64,000 bases of DNA from Ischnura elegans (taxonomy: Eukaryota; Arthropoda; Insecta; Odonata; Coenagrionidae): the NCBI RefSeq assembly GCF_921293095.1, contig NC_060259.1, positions 27,287,812 through 27,351,811 on the forward strand, written 5' to 3'. Positions 1 through 12,900 of the stretch are shown in pieces. Position numbers and translations under genes: made by a program. Below the pieces are notes generated by a model, which worked only from the letters and a program-made list of their open reading frames with translations, was not told the origin of the DNA and did no database searches. Each line of letters opens with the position of its first letter. The first letter of the stretch is position 1.

Positions 1-803
1 TAACTTTCTGTAATTTGTGTTTTATCTCCATATGATTTCTAGATTAGCAATGCGTGCAGAATATGAAAGAGAATGAGTCCAAATATGACATTTCTTACAT
101 AATTTTACTTTGTTAATTATGGTATCGTCATTTTAGTTTATCGATTTATCAGCAAATCAAAAGTTCTTCTCTTAGACCACACCCAAAAAGGGCTTAGGAA
201 ATTTCACTTCACAATGAAGAGAGGAAGAAGGTGTTTGAATTATCATATTAGTATTAATATAATTTCCACTAATATATCCAATGATGAATGTAATAAGCAT
301 CACACGCAATTATTAGAAAAAGTAGGTATGTGCACATTGCGTTGTATTTTACACATTAGAACACATTTAATTGTCTTATTTTTTTGATTTTCTTCCATGC
401 ATGAAAGTTTAGAATTAAAAAATCCTCTATCGCAGTTATTTATGAAAAAGAAAATATCTGTGGCTTTATTTGGATGTATGAAAGAAGATAAGGGTGGTGA
501 TTGCTCAGAGACATCAGATGGAAGCTTCAAGAGCCTGGGTGACGAAAGAAATGTTTTAAGACTGGTTTGAAAATTTGCCACTCGCCGGCAATGCATTGCA
601 AGCCCCTGAGCTGGCATGTATTGTTCCTAGATGTTAGCCCACCCATGCATAAGGAGGGAATTTCTAAAGCATATACGAATATTTTTCAAAGGGAAAAAAA
701 TGTCTTTGAATGAGTACTTAATATCTTTAAAGATATTTTAAACTAAAAATGTTTATATAAATATGTCTAAGGATGTTTATAGGAAATTCGATACTCAACA
801 GTT

Positions 804-1683
804 AAAGTGGTTTTATATGGGGCACATACTTGCACAACCTGATGTATGTACTAAGGTGCAGTCAAAATTTTGTCGTGTAAAGCAGTGAATAGGGTAGTTT
901 CCTTCATCAAAGAAAGTGAAAGGCATTGATTGTGATTCTTTACCCACCATTAGTGTACTCATCATACACAAATTATTTGGTTTTAGAAACCCCAGCTCAG
1001 GCAAATGTCAATGGTCAATTTTAACCGCATTTGAAAAAGGCCAGATTGGCATCCATGCAATGCCACTCCACGTGACGTCACAGGGACCTAGTTTCTATAA
1101 GAGTAGATAGGAGTTTTACATCGTCTTAGATTGCCAATGCATGCATGAGGCACAGAGCTCGGGGAAACATGTCTTAATAATCACCCATTAAAACTGTCTA
1201 TGGTCGGAAAGTTTCCTTTGTTTGATAAGGTATTAATAATCCATAATTAAGCCAAGCGCTACCAGCTAGCAGGGTTCTCTGCTACCTGCAAGCAGCCTGG
1301 ATCATAGCGGTGCTCATAGCCTCGCACCAAGGTGGCAGCCGGAACCAGAATAATGTCACACTCTTTTCTCAGCGTTCATTATTAGCAGTCGAGCTTTCGC
1401 GCGCTTGACATTTTTCACTTTTCATTTAATCGCGAAAAATAGATATCGTCATTTTAAAATCAAGTATGAAATGTGTACTCCAGGAGCAATAATCTATTTG
1501 TTTAGGCAATAAAAAAATAAAAGGAAACCACCCTACTGCTAGAACACATGCGAGAATGCGTGGATGTGAGATGGCTAAGAAGCCTGTTCTAATTTTGTTG
1601 GTGCATTGGTGCATTTCCACACAATTTTAAAAATAAATGAAGTTCTATCCTGCGCATTTCTGTGCCCCGTGTAAAACAATCCT
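804..1683. mobile_element. MITE with GGCCGTTTTACACGG-type ends, nested in the Tigger-like relic
   Basis: The outer parts (about 804-889 and 1536-1683) match the compact 232-bp copy at 26424-26655, including GTGTAAAGC(A/T)GTGAAT and CTAGAACACATGCGAGAATG. The ends are a decayed inverted repeat (GTGGTTTTATATGG and CCGTGTAAAAC). It is interrupted by another element at 890-1535. Confidence 0.6.
890..1535. mobile_element. Innermost nested TIR element
   Basis: TAGGGTAGTTTCC at the left faces GGAAACCACCCTA at the right, giving short inverted repeats. The insertion splits the MITE between GTGAAT and CTAGAAC, which are joined in the copy at 26424-26655. The 1178-1535 part recurs at 47343-47725. No transposase frame was found. 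Confidence 0.55.
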
Positions 1684-1959
1684 ACTGGGATTACATCCCT
1701 ATCTTTTCCATGTTAAAATGGTCTTGAATAACGCAAATTCGATTTGTGCAAAGACCCCATCGAATGCATTCCTTCTGCTATTCGAGGCATGGGTGTACAA
1801 TGCAGTTACCCTGCGGAATACGACAAGGTATTACAATTAGCGTTGACTCACAATTGTGACAAACTGATATTGCTGCGTGTGCGATGCAAAAGTTTCGTTG
1901 CATACAGGAGGGAAAAATCATGCAAAATGCTGAACAGTTACTAACTTCCCAATGGATTA

Positions 1960-3363
1960 CCGTGGAAATTGGTTAGTACGTTCCTCGTTAGTACGTTTTC
2001 TTCCTTAGTACGGCGATTTGTCCCGGTACCATCCGAACAAAATATAGGTAAAAGCATTTGGGTAGTACGTTTGAAAAAAATGCGCTTTCCTGGTTAGTAC
2101 GCTCAATTGCTTGCCGTGATGCAACCTGCAATTCGTTCTGTAGTATCTTCTTAAGGGTCGTAAAACTCCGAATTCATGATTGAATATATTATTATTAGCC
2201 ATTGAAATTCTTGCATTCATTCCTCATCTTTCTTCGTCCGTGATTTATCCTTACGCATTTCTCAATTCTTGTGACGTGATGAATAATAAAATGCGGCCAT
2301 TCATAAGGAATTCAAAAGGCACAATTCGGAGTTTCGTTTAAAATCCATAAATTGATATTATTTTTAAAAAATCGCGAATTAACTAATTAAAACGAATTGG
2401 GGTAAAATGTAACAGTGATTTCAGAAATTGGAAGAGAGAAAAAATATTGCCGGCGCTGGGTCTCGAACCCGGGACACCAACTTACATAGTAAAGCTCACA
2501 GGACTAACGCCCTAGACCGCACCGCCACGGCCGTAGTTTAGAGGAAGCGCTTACTCAAGGGACCTGATGCTGCGCGAAATATTTACATGCGCATATCTCT
2601 CGAACCCGGGCCTATGTGGAAGAAAGCCGTGACACTTTTTCTACCTTACCTATATAGTTTAAGAAAATAACATCCGCATCCAGATCCTGAACATCACTTT
2701 GGCGACCTCTCCTTGTTAGCTTAAAAGTACTTGATCTCGGCTCGAAAGCAGACGACATTAGACAAATTTTTAAAAGTAAATTTCAACTGTATATTATAAT
2801 ATCTTCTTGTAATTACATCATAATCTAATAATCTTGCGTGCTATTAATCGATATATCGATCAATATGGTTTCATTCCAGAAGCGAATGTGTACGGCTGTA
2901 GCCGTTATTTAAGGTTGATATAATTTTGTCCAATTTTTATGATATTTAAAAATAACCAGTTGTCATACTCATGGTTGATGTTATATTTTCCGAGTACGCT
3001 TTGAGAAAGAAGAAATGACTTAGCTTTACTTAACCTCTTTCTAAAAGTATATATAGGATAAATCACGGGAGATAGACGCCGTTTTCATGTAATTGTCTTC
3101 GGGAAATCTATGAAACATTGTGATTTTTACTTACATGGTATTGTTTTTCATTGTAGCGCACATTTTCTTGATTATAAAGGTAAAAAAAAGTTCAGGAAGG
3201 CGATCCTACGAGAACTACCGATAGTAATTGTAATTATGACGACTTTTCCACAGATTGCAATTACCGCGACTGCTATTATTTACTTTCCTCATTAGCTCGT
3301 TTTACTGGTTAGTACGTTCATTTTTTGTGGTCCCTTCAGAAACGTACTAAACAAGTTCTACTG
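1960..3363. mobile_element. TA-flanked TIR element, CAGTGGAACTTG family, copy 1
   Basis: Left end CCGTGGAAATTGGTTAGTAC follows TA; right end AACAAGTTCTACTG precedes TA. GTTAGTACG recurs near both ends. Internal sequence is shared with 33225-34274 and 37776-37893, for example TTTTCCACAGATTGCAATTA. No transposase frame survives, so it looks like a non-autonomous Tigger/pogo-type element. It contains a tRNA-like SINE relic. Confidence 0.7.
2448..2540 (-). repeat. tRNA-derived SINE relic or tRNA pseudogene
   Basis: On the minus strand there is a perfect box B (GGGTTCGAGACCC) preceded at the correct distance by a box-A-like GTGGCGGTGCGGTCTAGGGC. The acceptor and anticodon stems do not fold into a convincing tRNA. 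It lies inside the TIR element at 1960-3363 and is absent from the copy at 33225. Confidence 0.5.
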
Positions 3364-4273
3364 TAATTGATACTTGGTTCAGACTGTCTAAAGTAGTAGT
3401 TAATCTATGCCACAATGCGTCAAATTGGCCCACTCCATTTTGGGCATGCTTCAATGTTCGTATCTGAAAGCTCATAAGTTGAATGTTCATTAGTTAAGGA
3501 TTTAATTAAGGTTGAGTCAATTCTTAAATTTTTTCTGTTCTCGGTACCGGTGGGGTTCTCCCCCATCGGTTCTTGATACTTGGTTCCAAGGATGAACTCT
3601 TATTATCTGAATTAATGGCAAATGTAAATGAGCTACCACAAGAAATGAATGAAAATAGTTTCAATAAAGGTGTAAATTAGCAGGAAAGCTCTGTAAAACG
3701 CGAGATCCATCTCCATAACTTTCTTTGCCGAGCAAAAAGTTGGAATAACACGTTAAAGAATGCATGATCGCACAATATGTCACATTACATCAGTCAGCCA
3801 CTGGTTCTTTCTCTAGGTTTTGATTTAAAAAATTCAAAATTTAACCCTTTCTGGGTCTAATCTATTATTTTATTGGTACAAATATTGCCCTTTGCACTGA
3901 GCAGGTGTTCACTGTAAACAGTAGTGGTTGATGCTGATTTTGGAGAGCTGTGCTAATAGATCAATAGTGAAACTCCCCAATTTCTGATAACATCATCCTT
4001 TAATTTGTTGTAACTTGTGAGTCTATTCTTAATATATTCTGTATTCTGCGATGTAGCTTAAATTGTTACTTTAATTACAAATTATTTGCATTCTTCACTG
4101 TCACAGTTCTTGCAACCTCAACAATAAACTGCTCAAAACGCGGGTACAGCGATACCATGGATAAGCTGATTGGCTGTGAGCTAAAGCAAAATTGCAATGA
4201 AGTGTTGCATTCTGCAGGATAACACTTTTCGATGCCTTGCATAGGTTTATCAACTTACGCACATGATTCAATC

Positions 4274-4417
4274 GTAAGACCACTTTCACACGAAACGCTA
4301 TTCTGCCGACTTATGGCACGGCACACAACGTTGCAGTCGTCTCATTTGAAAGCCGCCTGAATTTCACGTGAACGGCGGCTGGCAAATAGTCATTCTGTCT
4401 GAAAGCGGTCTCAATGT
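4274..4417. repeat. Possible short MITE
   Basis: AAGACCACTTTCACACGAA near 4278 faces the complement of CTGAAAGCGGTCTCA near 4405, giving an imperfect inverted repeat of about 15-18 bp around 145 bp. No clear target duplication was seen. Confidence 0.3.
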
Positions 4418-6831
4418 AGCATTGAATGTATTTCGCGCCATAGACAGACCATCTCCAGGCCGGATTGAAATGGGTGCCGTGCTATCAATGGCGTGATTAG
4501 ACTCATTCAACGAGATCCATCAAGTTAAAGAATAGCACCTTGCTGTGAATGGTGGCAGGCGAAAAGTTGGCTTGTTTGGAAGCAGCCGCTGCTACAGAAA
4601 TGCAGCAATGTTGGCAAGAGCAACAAATTGATGAACCTTTAAATGTGCATGTTAGCCAGTAGCTCTAAAAAGAAAATAACGTAGACGCCATGTAATCGGA
4701 AAATAATGTACATGTTTTTAAATAGTTCCCCCCCCCCACTTTATGGCCTTGAATACGCTGTAGACCATTTTGGTTTTGGGCGCCAAATTCAAATCCTCTT
4801 ATTTGTATGCTCCTGAGCTGGTTCCAAAGTACCGCCTTTATGTGATCGGTTCTTGATACGGGTTCCACAGGCCAAGAACGAGCAGAACCGAGAATCTGAA
4901 CCAACCTGTTTCTAGATTTTATGCATCTTATTGGCAAAATTATGCACAATCGCGTGAGTTGAAGCTGATACGGCTCTCTTCCTCTGTGAGATGGCACCAG
5001 TTTGTTAGATAACCAAAAAGCATATGTGGATTTTGGAATGGAAGGGTTTTATCTTTTTCAAACAAATTTCTTTTTGATACTGTTGGGACCAAGACTTGGT
5101 TCATATTATTTTCTTTTAACTTATATGGACATACTCCTATGGTTGGAACTATGACTCGACTATTATAATGAAAACTAAAGTGGTAAACGTGTTCATATTA
5201 ACGAGAGTTTACTGTATGAGAGTAACTGTGTGTTCGATTGTTGATTGGTGCAAAGGGGAGAATTTTTGTTTAGATTAAGAAATTTAATGTGGTAAAGAAA
5301 TATGCAATTATTCAGCAAAAAAATAAATTCCCACAAAGGAAACCTTTGAAATATTGCCAAATTGTGGGTATTTCAGGATTAGGGAATAGAGAGCTTGAAA
5401 GGTTCCTATGCAGCCATTTCAAGCAATGCACCTTATTTATAATAAAATCATATTTCCATTAAAATATACTTTTCTTTCAAATAAGGGACCAGTATTTATT
5501 GAGCCTGGGTGGATCAAAATCAAGGCACAGCAACGCAGTAATCCACACTCCATTTTGGGGGATGGGTTACAGTACATCATTATTGATATTGATTTCCGTT
5601 TTCATCCTATTTGCTTCGCATTCTTGGAGTTATTCGTTCTTTTAGCCATCTAAAGCTAATTTTTGTGTTAATTATTGTTCGTCTCTTTTTTTTCATTAAT
5701 TAAAGTATTATGAAAGAGTTGGAAGTAGGAAATTAATATTAGTTATAATTATTATAAACTGATGTATTGGCATTGATGAGGGATTCGTTTATGTTGAGTC
5801 ACATAATCTGCTTGAATTTGAATGTCTCGTGACATGATGGAGTGCTTTGAGTTTTGAAAAACTACATAAACTTTGAAGGTCTAAATGTTTAACAGTTTCA
5901 ATAAGTAATTTCTGTTATTTATGAGATAGATGGAGTGTATTATATCGTTTTAATTCCTGTGATCACAAGTCTCCAGAAAATAGACAATATGCATTTGGTG
6001 AAACTGATATGGGTATGGGGAAAAGCTATCCAGTCATTTCATATTTCCCCTCGATAATGTAATAGCAATTTTTCTCCCACTGGATGGGAATGCAGATCCC
6101 ATTTCTCAGGAGTAATTTCCATCACCTTACTCCCTTTCTTGGTTCTTGCTAGCTAGGAATGATGTTTGGCAGTGGGTGCTCAATTCCATGTCCTGGCTGC
6201 TCTGTCCCCTAGGTAAAGACTTACATGCATAGATTGATTTTTGCAAGTGTGGTGTGCTAAATTCATCAGAACTCTCAGTTTGTTTCCCTAAGGTTAGAAG
6301 TATGTCAGCATTAATAATCAATCAATCTGTTGTGTGTGGATGATTGGTATTGGGTTTAAGAATTTTGATTTATGCAGGGTTTTTTAGAACCTTCTTTTAA
6401 CTTATATCTCTGAATTCATTTATATTTTAAAAACTTAAATGAGTAAAGACAATTCATCTTATAATTTTCTCTTGTGTGATCATGCCTAAGGCATAATAAG
6501 TATAAATTCATGCTGCAAGTGACTTTTCATTTTAGTAATGGTGTTAAATATTTTCATTCACTCACGCTTTGTTTCTGGGATACATATTATATAGTACATT
6601 AGGTGAAATGTTGAACATTTACATTTTTAAATTGTAAATATGTTGTCTCTGTCACTTCTCGATTTTATTACTCATTATGATGCATACAAGCATTCTGTCA
6701 TGTGGTCCATGGACTTCCTAAGGTTAAAAACATTTTTATTTTTTATGTATTCATTGAATAGTTTTTCTTTAGTTTAAGTTTGTTTTTAATTAGAAAGAAG
6801 ATGAAATTATTTTCATATAATTAAATTGCAG

Positions 6832-6903
6832 TGGGGTGAAGCCAATGGACAAGCGCGAAGGTGGTGGTGCTCATAACTGGGGTACTTACAGAGACGAAAT
6901 AGA
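6832..6903 (+). CDS. SERBP1: SERBP1-like exon a (GGGAHNWGTYRDEI)
   Basis: Acceptor AG ends at 6831 and donor GTAAGT starts at 6904. It is read as one base, 23 codons, then two bases of a split codon. The translation holds MDKREGGGAHNWGT, the signature block of the family. The last two bases (GA) complete Asp with the first base of the next exon. The donor must be placed at 6904 to keep frame. Confidence 0.93.
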
Positions 6904-9900
6904 GTAAGTGAAATGACATTGAAAATAAGTACATTCTCATTATTTCCTCTTTGAAATCATGACATTTTAAAGTAATTTTGTTGGAGTGGTCCGTATCTTA
7001 ACATTTAGTTTTAAATATTTCCTAGTTTTGAGGGGAAAGTCAGTATTTTTTTTTGCTCATATCATTGGTTTCTAGTAGAGATGTGCGAATAGTATCCGCG
7101 AATACTCGAATACCTCGAATATTAGAAAGTATTCGATATTCGAGGTTTCGAATAGTTATGCGAAAAGTACCGCCTCGAATACCTCGAATACTTTGAATTA
7201 CGCGTCATACACTGTCGCACGCACGTCGTTGGTAGTTGACTCGGAAAAATGTAGAGAACTGTAGTCATTTAGTGCTTGCAGCGCCGTTTTACGCAAGTTG
7301 ACGAATTACATCAAATTCGTGGATTTTAGCGGTGAAAAGAGTTCGACGAGGGGAACCGAAAATCGTCGGGTGAAAAAATCCGAAAATCCCCGATTCCCCC
7401 CACCAGGAGAACCTCAGTGCCGTGGGATAGCAACCTTAGGGCATTTCCCACGATCCGCTATCCCCCTCCATTCAGCACTCGCCTCACCCACTCTGACGCT
7501 TTCCTCTTCTCCGAAATCAAACAAAAGGTCCCAGCTCGCGCAGGGATCGCATTACGAAGACCACTGCTTCGAAAAAAAGATCTAGTTACGAGAACAATAA
7601 AAACGTGTTTCACGCCCTCCCCCTTTTTCTCACCCACTGACCTTTTTCTGGCTACCTGCTTCGAAGTTACCCATTTCTGGAGGTCAACTGCTGTGTGAGT
7701 ACCGTGGGATACTTACATTAGCGCATTTCCCAAGATCCGGTATCCCTCTCCATTCAGCACTAGCCCACCCCTCTGCGGCTTTCCTCTTCTTCGAAATAAA
7801 AAAAGGTCACAGCTCGCGCAGGGATCATATTACGAAGACCTTAGCTTCGAAAAAATACCGGGTTACACATAGAAACGTGTTTCCGGCACTCCCTTTCCTC
7901 CCCCACTGACCTTTTTTTTCCTACCAGCTTCGAAGTTCTCCATTTCTGTGGAGGTCAACCGCTGCTTGAGTCATCTATTAGCACAAAAGGTGTCTAAGAA
8001 TAACTTTCGTCGATTGATGTTACACCTTTATTGAATTGAAATATTAGTAATGTGCGCGTAATTTCAAAAAGAATAAGACCAAACACGACGTATTTCTGAG
8101 TTTATTTAAGCATTTTACGCAAAGAAATAAATGTCAAAATACGACGGAGACTTAGCATTCTGGCGAAACTCGATATGAGCAGCAGAGCTTCTCGGAAGTT
8201 GATGCGGTATTTTTTTCGGAAAGCATATATCAAGTTACAATTAATGAGTGGTGCTATAAATCTTTATTTTTACAGTCCCAGACAAAGGGATATTTTCACA
8301 GAATATTTGGTTTCTCCCTGATAGCAATTCCAATTCATCTTCTTATCTCGTGAGAACTCCCAAAGATGGACTGAAAATAATTGAAGAAAATCCGGTGGAA
8401 AAGAGCTTGTATTTTGCAAAATGCCTCAGATTGTCATCTAGCACTTGGCAGCAGAAGTGGGGGTAAAGCGATGTTAGTTGAATTAATTATATGCCCAATT
8501 GTTTCCATAAAATTAAAATATTCATTAATCAGCTAAATTCCTGTTCGAATCCTTTTAAGGAAATCAAAATTACTCCCCAAAATATTGTGTTGCCTGCTGC
8601 ATAGGCAACCGAGTCAAACATTCCAGCATTCATCATTTAGTATTCGAGGTATTCGAAATTCGAGGTATTCGAATATTCGAGCAATGATTTAATATTCGAA
8701 TTCGATATTCGAATTCGAGAAATCTGCTATTCGACCCATCTCTAGTTTCTAGGTATAAATATTATACTTGAAGTTGAAATCTAAATGAATGTTAAGTGAT
8801 ACATTTATCAGCTAATTATGTGTATACTGTATTTGCATTACACCAGAATGTGGAAAATACGTTCACACTGATAAAAGTGGAGAGATAGGGATTGAACAAA
8901 TAACACTAGAAGCACATTTCTTATCTAAAAGGTGGAATGGGAGGGTGACTGGCAACCTTGAAAAGGGAGAGTTCTTACTTTAGAGAGAGAAGTATATTTT
9001 GGTATACTGGGACTAGCCATGGTGATAACTTTATTATTATTGTTACAATTTTTTCCTGCACAATAGTAACATTGCCCAATTCAAATTAGTGAGGCTTCCA
9101 GGCTTGCTGAATGAGAAATTGCATGGTACATTAGTTTAAAGTCCTGCTGGGCATTTAATTTGAAGTCAAAGGATTTTTTCTTGAAGTCCTAGGAAATTTT
9201 CTGGCATATAATACACTTAGGGGTGCAAAGTTCCCCTGATATCCACCTCCTTTATTCAGTGCAACATTCAAAAGTTCAAGTACTTGTATAAACTTTTTTT
9301 TATAATACAAATATTAACTTCAATAACCCAAGAAAACTGGGAAAAAATGAGGCATGCCAGACACCCTGAGTAAGCTGAAAAGGAGAAAAATTGTTGTTTG
9401 TATAGGACTGGTACCTTGAAGATTCTAATTTTGCAATTTTGCTCTGCTTAATCATCTAATTGAGTAATGAGACACATGTTTTTCTCATCACAAATGCATC
9501 AGACGATTTTTTTTATGAATAAAGCTGTAATCAGCATGTGGGGCATAGGACAGCATGGGGTTAGGAGGCATACAGTATGATAAATTATTTGTGTGGCATT
9601 AGTAGTTGAGGGTAGGAGTAGAATTTTCAGTATATACATAAGCAGTAATCACTCTAAACCATGTTGATCCAAACCCTTGTAAATAGCAACATTGTATAAG
9701 TATACCAGGACTAGCCATGGTGATAACTTTATTAGTATTATTATTTTTTCGCACAATAGCTGAATAGGCTTGCTGAATGAGAAATTACATGGTACATTAG
9801 TTTAAAGTCCTGCTGGGCATTTAATTTGAAGTCAATGATTGCGCTATGGTCCCCATGGTCCTATTTTTATGGGGGAATTCAAAGTCATATTCTGCAGCAG

Positions 9901-12900
9901 TGCCTTTTCATTGGCTAAAATTCTTCGGAAGTCATATTGTGATGGCCCACTCTTGGAAACGAACTTATTCTTCATGTTTGGGACAAAGCCATTCGCTGGA
10001 AATCAGATATTTCAATATTGGACGCTATTTCTTGGCTGTTAATATGTTTCTGATAGCTTTAAAATAGGTTCATATGGTGGTGGGATGAATGGAGTGGGCT
10101 GAGGGCTGAAAATGCTCAAGTCAAATACATTTCCTCTTTTTTCGTGGATTGGTGAGATGCATCTCTGCTTTCTGCCCTTTCCGTCGATCTTGCAATTCCA
10201 CCTCAATAGAAACCTATCTTAAGGGTGACCAGCCACTCCCCCCACTTTCCCCAGCCCAATGGGCTGTTGCTTTCCCTTTCTCAGTCCCTCCCTAGCATCC
10301 CATTGATCTCAATCTGCTATGTCAAGGAAGATGATTGGAGTTTGCAATTGTACAGTGGAACCCCGATTTATCGTTCCCGCATTCATCGTTTTCCCGCATT
10401 CATCGTTCGCCACTCCTGGTCCCAAATTAAGTTCCATAAAGACAATGTAATTTTTTCCCGCATCTATCGTTCCCCGAAGTATCGTTTTCCCGCATTAATC
10501 GTTTGAAGATCGCGGTCCCGTCGAATAATTTTCCCGCATTCATCGTTAAAAATGAGACGAAGTGTTTACAACGTGTTATTTATGGCTAATCACAACAGAC
10601 ACAGTTTGAATCTTCCCCAGGAGATTGAAATGCGATAGGGAGAAGCAGAGTGCCGTGGGATAGTTACATAAGCGCATTTCCCAAGATCCGGTATCCCCCC
10701 CCCCCCCCGGTTGAAGCTTTCTTCTTCTCAGAAAAAAAAGGTCCCAGCTCGAGCAGGGATCGTATCACGACGACCTTAGCTTCGAAAGAAAATATCAAGT
10801 TACTTGAGAACAAAAGAAACCTTTTTCACGCCTCCCCCTCTCTCGACCGCTAACTTTTTTTTAGCCGACTCGCTTCAAAGGTGGAGGTCAACTGCTGCAT
10901 GAATCACCTATTAGCCCAAAAGGTATCTAAAAATGAATTTCGGCAATTGGTATTATACTTTTATTATATTGTGATATTAGTGATGTGCACGTAATTCAGT
11001 AAAGATTGATACCAAACACGACATATTTCTAACGTTATTCAAGCATTTTAAGCAAGGAAATAGTTGGAATAGTACGATGGTGATTTCTGGCGAATACCGA
11101 TATCCTCGCAGCTGATAGTGAGCTTCACGGAAGTTGATGCGATTTTTTCGAAAACAATTACGAGTCTGGTTACAATTTACGAGTTAATGTACAAGTTTCA
11201 CTTGTCTGAGTTGCTAACGAAGCGATGTCTTCTCAGGATATTTTGTTTCTCTCGACTAGCAATCTGAATTCATCTGCTCATCTAGAGCTACGCTACTTAT
11301 TGTTAGAAATGAGTGTGTAAGTTGCCTTCTCTATAGGATAAAAAATTTAATTGCGCTGTCATATGGTCATGCTTCACCCTCTGCAGTAAGCTCTGCCTAC
11401 GCCGTACGCGATACCATTAGTGCCGAACTTCACCTCGTACGAGTGGTTCCGTACTTTCCAGGGTGGGTTGACTTAAAACTAGCGAGTGTTTTCCGTGTGG
11501 GTTCAATGGAGTCCGGTTCCATTTTTATTAGTTTTATTCTTATTCGTCTTTGGACCATGGCCCTTCCGTAGACACAAGTGAGAACTTTAAAAGATGGACA
11601 CAAAATAATTGATGATGAAGAAAAGAATCCGGGCTAGAATGCGTGAATATTGCAGAACGCCTCGGTATGTCCGGTAGCACATCACGGCAGGGGTGGGAGT
11701 AGAGCGAGATCCCAGGTGAAAACAAGAAGTGGGATGAAGCCGAGGATCAGGTGGGCGTGCCGCTGACGATTAACGCCACATTGCCTCAATCATATTAAAA
11801 ATTTAATTGCTAGAAAGGAACATTTCCAATAATAAACTATTTTTGGCCTTCTTGATCCATCTCATAACCAATCACTGCGACGGCGAAATCAGTTGTTTGA
11901 GGCATAACATGCACATTTCTCGCGTAAATACGTGTACTTGAAATGGCATTTGATGGATAAGAATTTTTACAGTGAAATAGCAGTGAAAATTCCGAGTGGA
12001 GTTCAAAAATTTTTTAGCAAGGCGGCTTGTTCCCTTAGGATATTAGAAAGAGAGATAATTCGAATCAACAATATGACCTAAGTGTTTCGATAAAGAAATA
12101 ATATTCCTGTAATCAGCTGAAATCTCGTTTGAATCCATTAATGAATGTCATAATTCGCAAAAATCCAGCGGATCCTGGGACATAAGCAACCCGGACAAGC
12201 ATTCCCGCATTTATCGTTTTCCCGCATTCATCGTTCTTTTCATCCATCCCCCTGAAAAATGACAGATCGAGGTTCCACTGTATATGACCCTCATTACCAT
12301 TAATGCGGGCTCAGAACTTGACAACTTGCTCATCTCTAAGGAAGTCGCTTTGGCTCTCAGGAAAAAGCAAACATTGCCATCCTCCTCCAAAGGGATAGGC
12401 CTGATCAGCTCCTTTGTGATGGCTTGTGGAATGAGTGTTATAAAAGTTAGACAAATGCATGTTAGAAAAGAATTATGTGTAGCCACCTAAGGTTGTGGCT
12501 TGTTTTATTTTCCTCCAATTCCAATTTCACAGTCCCAAAATGGGGTTTTAGGCTTAGTTTGGAAAAATCAGGTAAATTGTTAAACATTAAAGAGGCCACT
12601 CAAGAGCCTTAAATGCAATAACATTTCAATCATTTCTAAGCTTGAAACTGCAGGCTTTCAGGCCAGAGAAAGTTAAAGCTATTTTTTTCCTGGATATAAC
12701 ATTTTTTATGGCATATGACCATGTGTTCCCCATAAAATGCCACACCTTGTGATCGCATGATGCACTCATGGTCTGCGGATTAGTCCTACTCCCATTGATT
12801 AACTTCCCATCACAATGTTACAGGCAGTGGCCAAGGAAATTGAAATTAAAAGTTGCTGTTCGCTTTGTCCAAAGTTCACTCTGCTTTTACGTCCAAGCAA

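Larger units (their letters stand above)
525..1795 (+). mobile_element. Old Tigger/pogo-like element (right part), interrupted by nested insertions
   Basis: Bases 525-803 and 1684-1795 align with the 3' part of the element at 30495-32229: the AGACT(G/A)GTTTGAAAA region, the TCTTTAAAGAT block, and the terminus ending GCATGGGTGT followed by TA. The two segments are contiguous in the other copy, so 804-1683 is a later insertion. The left boundary is not resolved; similarity fades upstream of about 525. Confidence 0.65.
3364..7067. other. Intronic sequence, few identifiable elements
   Basis: AT-rich intron of the SERBP1-like gene. It holds a possible short MITE (4274-4417), fragments with TTCTTGATAC(T/G)(T/G)GGTTCCA near 3568 and 4850, and a segment near 4195-4262 resembling 58230-58275. 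No supported gene was found; the ORFs are short and look random. Confidence 0.5.
8753..10352. other. Intronic sequence with a local duplication
   Basis: AT-rich intron. It contains a direct duplication (9001-9172 and 9699-9837) but no recognisable gene or element with defined ends. ORFs near 9840-10067 have no family features. Confidence 0.45.

Noticed and set aside
2448..2540. Functional tRNA gene on the minus strand
   Set aside because: Box B is perfect but the acceptor and anticodon stems do not pair properly. It sits inside a transposable element, so it is called SINE or pseudogene.
1..6831. Upstream exons of the SERBP1-like gene
   Set aside because: No frame here encodes the N-terminal family region; the 5' exons must be left of the window.
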